Positions 57,107 to 64,000 of a stretch of 64,000 nucleotides of DNA are shown piece after piece. The first letter of the stretch is position 1. The number at the start of each line of letters is the position of its first letter. The translations under genes were made by a program, and so were the position numbers. This DNA comes from Pleurodeles waltl (Eukaryota; Chordata; Amphibia; Caudata; Salamandridae), in the NCBI RefSeq assembly GCF_031143425.1, contig NC_090447.1, forward strand, positions 134,125,106 to 134,189,105, in the 5' to 3' direction. Under the pieces are notes generated by a model, which had not been told where the DNA came from, did not search any database, and saw nothing but the letters and a program-made list of their open reading frames with translations.

Positions 57107-58164
57107 GTGCATAAAAAATACAAAACAACCTTGAATATTTCTGTGTTTTTTTCTGTCAAAACTTAGCGCATGATACTCAGGACCTAAGTGCATTCTCATT
57201 TCACTCACAAAAAAAGTTTTTGCCGTTTGCCAGAGGGCTATAAGAAGAGCTCAGGGTTGTTTTCTGCCCTAGTACCATCGATATTGTCTGACCTTGATCC
57301 TGAGACGTTGTCCTATGTGAATGACATCTATCTCACAGATGACGACCTCAACATTCATCTTGCCAGGATTGATCAGATCATCTTATGATTCACCACCTTA
57401 GGCTATAAATTCAATTTTAGGAAAACAAAAATAGCCTTTTACAGTGTCCTGTTTCTGGGATACCAGCTATCAAATAAAGGCAAGAATCTGGCCCTGCACT
57501 TTTTAGAGAAATCCGCTCAGCTTTAACCACCAAATACCATCAAGAAACTGCAGTCATTACGGAGTTTCATTAACTTTGGCAGAGCATACATTCCTGATTA
57601 CACTCAATGCATAAAAACACTCTATGATTTACTTTGCCAAGATTTCTCAAGCAAACACTGGACAGTGGAACAAACATGCATCCTTAGAAGGTTGCAGCAA
57701 GACACGCTGGAAGCAAAACACTTACACACATGTAACAACAAACCTGATTTTATCATCAGAATAATTGCTGGTGCCATTGGATTCACCTATGTCACCTTTA
57801 ATGAGGGCGACACAGTGCCCATAGCATACAAATCACATTTGTAATCAAAGGCAGAACAATGTTTTGTACCACCCAAAAAATTCTGACTGCTGTACAGATG
57901 GCTGTCATTAAGGAGAGGCCACTTGCCCAAGGGAAACGCATTATTATTGTTACCCCGGTGCCGGCCTATACGCAGTCACTAAAGCAAGTGTTTCTAACAT
58001 TAAAGCATTGCACAAACGTTGGATTCAATGGGCAACCTCCCTGACTGCCACTGATGTTGACTACATCTTTGACCCAAAACTTCAAACACAAGAATTTCAC
58101 CAATGTGAACAGGAGTACCCTGTACCTACTAACATCTTGCCACTTGACAGATACCAAACTGTCA
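57107..58164 (+). pseudogene. ERV reverse transcriptase, copy 3
   Basis: Same content, YVND at 57,314. A private stop is present (TTGTAA at 57,839-57,844 where copies 1 and 2 have TTGTAC). Confidence 0.85.
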
Positions 58165-58168
58165 TTAA

Positions 58169-61100
58169 CCCCTTCTCTGCCGTGGACGTAATGATTACAT
58201 CCAACGGCACAGTGCTCATGTGCCGAGGACGTAACCATTACGTCCTCGGCACTGAGCTCAGAGGGAGCCTTCCCTCCCAACCCCCCAAGGCAGGGATGGA
58301 AGAGGAAGCCCTTCCCCTTCCACCCTCAACCCCCCACCCCCCCATAACCCCCCGTGACTTCTGATGACATCAGTGCGCATTCACGCGCTGACCTCATCAG
58401 AGGCCACTTCCCCAGCTTCCAGCGCAATCGTAAGAGAAATACTTAGCATTTCTGTTCCGATCATGTGATGAGCCCGAGAGGCTTCAAAGGGAAGCAAAGC
58501 GATCCGGCATTTGAAATTCCCACTAGACACTAGGGATTTATTTTGAAAAATAAAATTGGCATATGGGGAGCAACCCCCTTGGGCAAGGGTCGCTCCCCAG
58601 GGGGACAATATTTTTCAAGGCCATTTCTGCCCCCCCGGGGGTAGAATCCACTAGGCGCCAGGGATCATTTTTGTTTGTTTGGTTTTTTTCTGTTTTTTTA
58701 TTTTTTTATTTTTTTTAGAGTTGGGGAGCGACCCCTTAGGCAAGGGTTGCTCCCTAGGGGGCAAATTATATCTAGCCCATTTCTGCCTCCCTTGGAGGCA
58801 GATTTACCTATTTTTATGAGTCCAGTCTGCCCCCAAGGGGGGCAGAACCCACTAGACATCAGGGAGTTTTTTTTTTTTTACAGCAAATTCACGGAAGGGG
58901 AGCGACCCCTTGAGCAAGGGTCGCTCCCCGGGGGGGCACATTTATTTTAGGCCATTTCTGCCCTTCCGGGGGCAGATCAGCCTATTGTTATTAGGCCGAT
59001 CTGCCCCTGGGGGTGCAGAAACCTCTAGGCGCCAGGGATAATTTTTTTTGTTTTTTTGTTTTTTTAGAGGTGGGTAGCGACCCCTTAGGCAAGGTTCGCT
59101 CCCCTGGGGGCAAAATTGGATTTAGACCATTTCTGCCCCCCTTTTGCACCAATTTCATGCAAGGGGAGCGGCCCCTCAGGCAAGGGTCGCTCCCAAGGGG
59201 AGGCACATTTATTTTAGGCCATCGGCCTATTGTTATTAGGCCGATCTAACCTCGAGGCACCAGGGATAATTTTGTTTTTTAGAGGTGGGGAGAGACCCCT
59301 TAGGCAAGGATCGCTCCCCTGGAGGACACATTGTATTTAGACCATTTCTGCCCACCTTGGGGGCAGATTGGCTGATTTTTGTTAGGCCAATCTGCCCTCA
59401 AGGGATGCAGAAACCACTAGGCACAGGGGATCTTTTTTTTTGCACCAATTTCACGCAAGGGGAGCAACCCCGTAGGCAAGGGTCGCTCCCAGGGGGGGGG
59501 TTTATTTTAGCCCATTTCTACCCCTCCTGGGGGCAGATCGGCCTATTGTTATAAGGCTGATCTGCCCCCGGGGGGACAGAAACCTCTAGGCGCCAGGGAT
59601 AATAAAAAAAAAAATGTTTTTTTTTTAGAGGTGTGGATCGACCCCTTAGGCAAGGGTCGCTCCCTTGGGCGGCAAATTGTATTTAGACCATTTGTGCCCA
59701 CCTTGGGGCAGATCAGCCGATTTTTGTTAGGCCAATCTGCCCCCAAGGGGGGCAGAAACCACTAGGCACCGGGGATCCTTTTTTTGCGCCAATTTCATGC
59801 AAGGGTAGCGACCCATTAGGCAAGGGTCACTCCCCGGGGGAGGGGGCAAATTTATTTTAGGCCATTTCTGCCCCCCTTGGGGCAGATCGGCCTATTGTTA
59901 TTAGACCGATCTGCCCCTGGGGGGGACAGAAACCTCTAGGCGCCAGCGATAATTTTGTTTTTTTTGTTTGTTTTTTAGAGGTGGGGACTGACCCCTTAGG
60001 CAAGGGTCGCTCCCCTGGGGGGGCAAATTGTATTTAGACCATTTCTGCTCCCTGTGGGGGAAGATAGGCCGATTTTTGCAGAAACCACTTAGGCACCATG
60101 GAGTGGTGTGTGTGTATGCATGTGTTTTCTTTAGGGGGGCATCCCCTTGGGTAAGGGTCGCTCCCCATGGGGGCACATTACTGTTGGCCATATCTGCCCC
60201 CCTTGGGGGCAGATGGGCCTATCTTTGAAAGGCCCATCTGCCCCCAAGGTGGGGCAGAAAGTCCACCAGAGACCAGGGAAGTTTTTTTTCTCCAAAATAA
60301 GAGAGTGGGGGTATGGCCATACCCCCACCCCAAAGAAATGGGGCCAAAGTTGTTCTGCCCACTAGTGGGCAGATGGGGCAATTACCCCTGATCTACACCC
60401 CGGGGTGGCAGAAAGTCTACTAGATGCCAGGGAATAAAAAAATATATATATATTGGGGTGGTGGCTACTAACCAGTATGGGCCTGGTTATGCCCCCACCC
60501 CAACTGAAGGGGGTAACAGTCTTTCAGCTCTCCCCGCACTCTAAAATATCTTAGCCCACATCAAGCAAGAATACATTTGATTATTTTGGGTTTTGGTTTT
60601 ACATTTGGGCCATGAGAGCTTGGCTAACTCTCAAAATCTTCCCACTTGGAATGGTGAGGGCTGCACTTTATGGACTTTGGGGCGCTGCCATGTAGAAAAA
60701 TCCACAAGACCTAGACACATCTGAGTGATTCAAGGGTGGTGTGTTTCACATGCACCCCGCACCATTTTCATACCCACAATGCCCTGCAAACCTTCAACTT
60801 TGCTGGAAATCACACATTTTTCACACGTTTTTGTGATGGAAACTTTCGGAATCTGCAGGAATCCACAAAATTCCTACCACCCAGCATTGTCTCATCTATA
60901 CCGATAAAAATTCTGCTGCACTTAAAAATGTTTTTTTGCAAACTGCCCTTTTGGACCCCTTTGGTTCCCCTCAATATTGACATGTTTTTGACTCTTCTCT
61001 TTCACAAGCACTTGACCCCCCTCACAAATGAGGTATCATTTGTACCGGGAGACTGAGGGGAACATTGGGTGGTATGAAATTTGTCCCAGTGAGGTGATCC

Positions 61101-63258
61101 CACACAGAAATGTAGGAAAAAGTTGAGTTTTTAGCTCAGTTTGAGGTTTGCTCAGAATTCTGGGTAAGAAAACATTGGGGGATCCACGCAAGTCACACCT
61201 CACTGGACTCCCTCGGGTGTCTAGTTTTCAGAAATGTCTGGGTTTGGAAGGTTTCCCTAGAAGGCTGCTGAGCCCAGGACCAAAAGTGCAGGTGCCCCCC
61301 CAAAAAACAGGTAGTTTTGTATTTGATAATTTTGATGTGTACAGATAGTGTTTTGGGGCACTTCCTGTTGCGGGCGCTAGGCTTATCCCAAAAGTGAGGT
61401 ACGATTTTTATCGGGAGACTTGGGGGAACGCTGGTTGGAAGGAAATTCGTGGCTCCTCTCTGATTCCAGAACTTTCTGTTACCGAAATGAGAGGAAAAAG
61501 TGATTTGTTGGGCCAAATTTTGAGGTTTGCAAAGGATTCTGGGTAACAGAACCTTGTGAGAGCCCCACAAGTCATCCCATCTTGGATTCCCCAAGGTGTC
61601 TAGTTTTCAAAAATGTGCAGGATTGGTAGGTTTCCTTAGGTGCCGGCAGAGCTTGAGGCCAAAATCCACAGCTAGGCACTTTGCAAAAAACAGCTCTGTT
61701 TTCTTTGTGAAAATGTGATGTGTACATGTTGTGTTTTGGGGCAGTGCCTGTCGCGGGCGCTAAGCCCACCCTCACAAGTGAGGTACAGTTTTTATCTGGA
61801 GACTTCGGGGAATGCTGGGTGAAAGGACATTTGTGGCTCTTCTCTGATTCCAGAAGTTTCTGTCACTGAAATGTGAGGAGAAAGTGTTTTTTTGGTCAAG
61901 TTTTGAGGTTTGCAAAGGATTCTGGGTAACAGAACCTGGTCAGAGCCCCACAAGTCACCCCATCTTGGATTCCCTTACGTGTCTAGTTTTTAAAACTGCA
62001 CAGGTGTGCTAGGTTTCCCTAAGTGCCGACTGAGCTCAAGGCCAAAATCCACAGCGAGGCACTTTGCAAAAAACACCTCTGTTTTCTTTGTGAAAATGTG
62101 ATGTGTCCAGGTTGTGTTTTGGGGCATTTTCTGTCACGGGCGCTAGGCCTACCCACGCAAGTGAGGTACCATTTTTATCGGGAGACCTGGGGGAACACAG
62201 AATAGCAAATCAAGTGATATTGCCCCTTGTCTTTCTCTACATTTTTTCCTTCCAAATGCAAGACAGTGTGTAAAAAAGACGTCTATTTGAGAAATGCCCT
62301 GTAATTCACATGCTAGTATGGGCACCCCGGAATTCAGAGATATGCAAATAACCACTGCTTCTCAACACCTTATAGTGTGGCCATTTTGGAAATACAAAGG
62401 TTTTCTTGATACCAATTTTTCACTTTTTATATTTCAGCAAATGAATTGCTGTATACCCGGTATAGAATGAAAACTCATGACAAGGTGCAGCTCATTTATT
62501 GGCTCTGGGTACCTAGGGTTCTTGATGAACCTACAAGACCTGTATATCCCCGCAACCAGAAGAGTCCAGCTGATGTAACAGTATATTACTTTAAAAAATC
62601 TGACATCGCAGGAAAAAGTTAGAGTAAAACGTGGAGAAAAATGGCTGGTTTTTTCACCTCAATTTCAATATGCTTTTATTTCAGCTGTTATTTTCTGTAG
62701 GAAACACTTGTAGGATCTACACAAATGACCCCTTGCTGAATTCAGAATTTTGTCTACTTTTCAGAAATGCTTTCTGGGATCCAGCATTGGTTTCTCACCC
62801 ATTTCGGTCTCTAACTGGAATGAGGCTGAAAGCACAAAAAATAGTAAAAATGGGGTATGTCCCAGTAAAATGTCCAAATTGTGTTGAAAAATTGGGTTTT
62901 CTAAATCAAGTCTGCCTGTTCCTGAAAGCAGAGAAGATGGTTATTTTACCACTGCAAACCCTTTGTTGATGCCCTTTTCAGGGAAAAAAACACAAGTCCT
63001 CTTCTGCAGCCCTTTTTTCCCATTTTGTTTTAAAAAACAAAATTTTTGCTGTATTTTGGCTAATTTCTTAGTCTCCTTCAGGGGAACCCAGAAAGTCTGG
63101 GTACCTCTGGAATACCTAGGATGTTGGAAAAAAAAAGACGCAAATTTGGCTTCGGCAGCTGATGTGAACAAAAATTTATGAGGGCCTAAGCGCAAACTTC
63201 CCCAAATAGCCAAAAAAAGGCTCAGCACAGGAGGGGAAAAGGCCTGGCAGTGAAGGGG
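58169..63258. mobile_element. Element G: complete piggyBac-like non-autonomous element (5.1 kb)
   Basis: Exact TTAA at both edges (58,165-58,168 and 63,259-63,262) and terminal inverted repeats CCCCTTCTCTGCC and CCCCTTCACTGCC. ERV RT ends at the left edge, and the RNase H motif begins at the right edge, so TTAA marks a clean insertion. Contents: paired palindromes, hairpin array, three 380-bp modules (61,143-62,200) and low-complexity sequence, with no transposase frame. It must have used a transposase from elsewhere. Two truncated left halves lie upstream. Confidence 0.82.
61040..62200. repeat. Roughly 380-bp tandem modules in element G
   Basis: GAGGTTTGCAAAGGATTCTG-like words start at 61,143, 61,522 and 61,906 (spacings 379 and 384). 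Each module has the GTGTCTAGTTTTCA and GCGGGCGCTAGGC blocks in the same order as in F. Confidence 0.82.
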
Positions 63259-64000
63259 TTAACACTGATGGTTCAGCCCAACCAGGTATAGGTACAAAAC
63301 ATCAATACTCAGCCTCTTGCACAGCTGTGAGTGGAGTGATGAAGGATGGTGTATTCCACCCTCATCATACCTACATGCACACAGTTGGCTGGGCATAAAG
63401 CTCTTATCTTGGAAATAGAAAATATGGATCCAGAACAGCTCACATTGATTGTGTGTGACTCGTAGTACTGTATTCAGTCCTACAATGATTATATCACTCA
63501 TTGGCAGTTGAACGGGTTCGGAGACTCAAAGGGGAACTCCATAAAACACAGAACTCTGTGGCGGAGGGTGGCTGATCTGAAAGGTAAACTACCAGATGCT
63601 CACATAGTATATAAACTGGGCCATCAACGTGTAGGGATACACGTTGTATGAAATACTATGGCTGATGAAGCTGCCAAATCTCCAGTAGCTACAGCTTCTG
63701 TTGCTGCAGTGACTCGTTCTCATACAAGGGTGGATACTGAGATTCAGGCTGCCGTGAAAGCTTCGGCTGACGGCAAGCCTCTTCCAAACACATACCCTAC
63801 AAAATATTACTACCATATCTATGTACAGAATGTTTCCTTTGCAACGGTTCCTGAGGTGGGAGATCGAATCATCCCTAACCAGGGCCAGAGGATAGATCTC
63901 ATCAAAGCAGCACATAAGGGTGTCGCCTCTGCCCATGCTGGTGTGGCGGCCACAATATCACTCTTACAAAACACTTCTAGTGTCCAGGTCTATACAAACA
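63259..64000 (+). pseudogene. ERV RNase H and start of integrase, runs off the window
   Basis: It begins at the TTAA with TDGSAQPN (first RNase H aspartate), continues with an interrupted Glu-helix region and LTLIVCDS (second acidic site, followed by a TAG at about 63,464), then GHQRVG and TMADEAAKSP at the RNase H end. From about 63,680 a spacer leads to DLIKAAHKGVASAHAGVAAT at 63,895-63,955, which looks like the histidine half of the integrase HHCC zinc-binding domain. Stops at 63,464 and 63,650 and a damaged N-terminal part make it inactive. The C-terminal integrase, env and 3' LTR would lie beyond 64,000. Confidence 0.8.

Larger units (their letters stand above)
55870..60794. repeat. Tandem triplication, copy 3 (4,925 bp)
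   Basis: The last copy, continuous with the unduplicated right part of element G from 60,795. It contains nuclease 5' exon, ERV RT and the G left part with a complete hairpin array (about 58,550-60,450). Confidence 0.93.

Noticed and set aside
49020..60450. CRISPR-like array, because of regularly spaced palindromic repeats
   Set aside because: Units are long, diverged, have no unique spacers and lie in a eukaryotic transposon. No cas genes are present.
46345..60794. Dismissing the triplication as an assembly artefact
   Set aside because: Copies differ by private substitutions, private stops and a 350-bp contraction, which a simple assembly repeat would not produce. Long-read proof is still lacking, so the doubt is kept in the finding.
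1..64000. tRNA or rRNA genes
   Set aside because: I saw no cloverleaf with A/B boxes and no rRNA-like conserved sequence. I could not run a dedicated search.

Overview
The window reads as intergenic or deep-intronic DNA of a vertebrate with a giant, transposon-swollen genome. Abundant PIF/Harbinger elements, piggyBac-like elements and an old endogenous retrovirus (ERV), with almost no host coding sequence, fit a urodele amphibian such as a newt of the Pleurodeles type. That organism call is inference. I see no bacterial genes, rRNA, tRNA or CRISPR array.

Most of the window can be read as one plus-strand provirus cut apart by nested insertions. It has an LTR-like stretch (about 3.7-4.69 kb), decayed gag (4.7-6.0 kb), Harbinger element A (6,004-13,917), the gag end, protease and RT start (13,918-14,869), a large second-lineage Harbinger element E (14,870-47,577), the rest of RT (47,581-48,638), a piggyBac-like element G with exact TTAA flanks (left end 48,643, right end 63,258), and RNase H plus the start of integrase (63,259 to the window end). 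Element E is itself split by Harbinger B (19,095-27,863), a short Harbinger derivative C (about 30,709-31,683), Harbinger D (31,918-39,535) and a piggyBac-like element F (40,175-43,816). A segment made of the E right end, ERV RT and the G left part is present three times in tandem (46,345-60,794). The first 1.5 kb holds a second, minus-strand ERV copy cut by another Harbinger end.

Harbinger A, B and D share one layout of three genes: a HARBI1-type DDE nuclease whose small first exon lies near one terminus, a large Myb/SANT protein (called SANT-2 here) on the opposite strand inside the nuclease's long first intron, and a NAIF1-like Myb/SANT protein converging on the nuclease from the other end. 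Nuclease and Myb-like partner are known to act together in Harbinger transposition; a second, different SANT protein in each element is the most interesting coding observation. Decay is uneven. D keeps an open NAIF1-like gene, B keeps a nuclease with a single nonsense codon and a nearly open SANT-2, and A is mostly dead. Element E has a different terminus and its own decayed nuclease and two SANT-like genes.

Non-coding structures stand out too: arrays of GC-rich hairpins in the piggyBac-like elements, about 380-bp repeat modules, minisatellites in the 3' part of each SANT-2 gene, a (TA)n palindrome with GC-rich arms, and CCGCC/GGCGG-rich element ends and internal promoters. The only possible host coding sequence is a roughly 98-bp candidate exon at 2,528-2,625.
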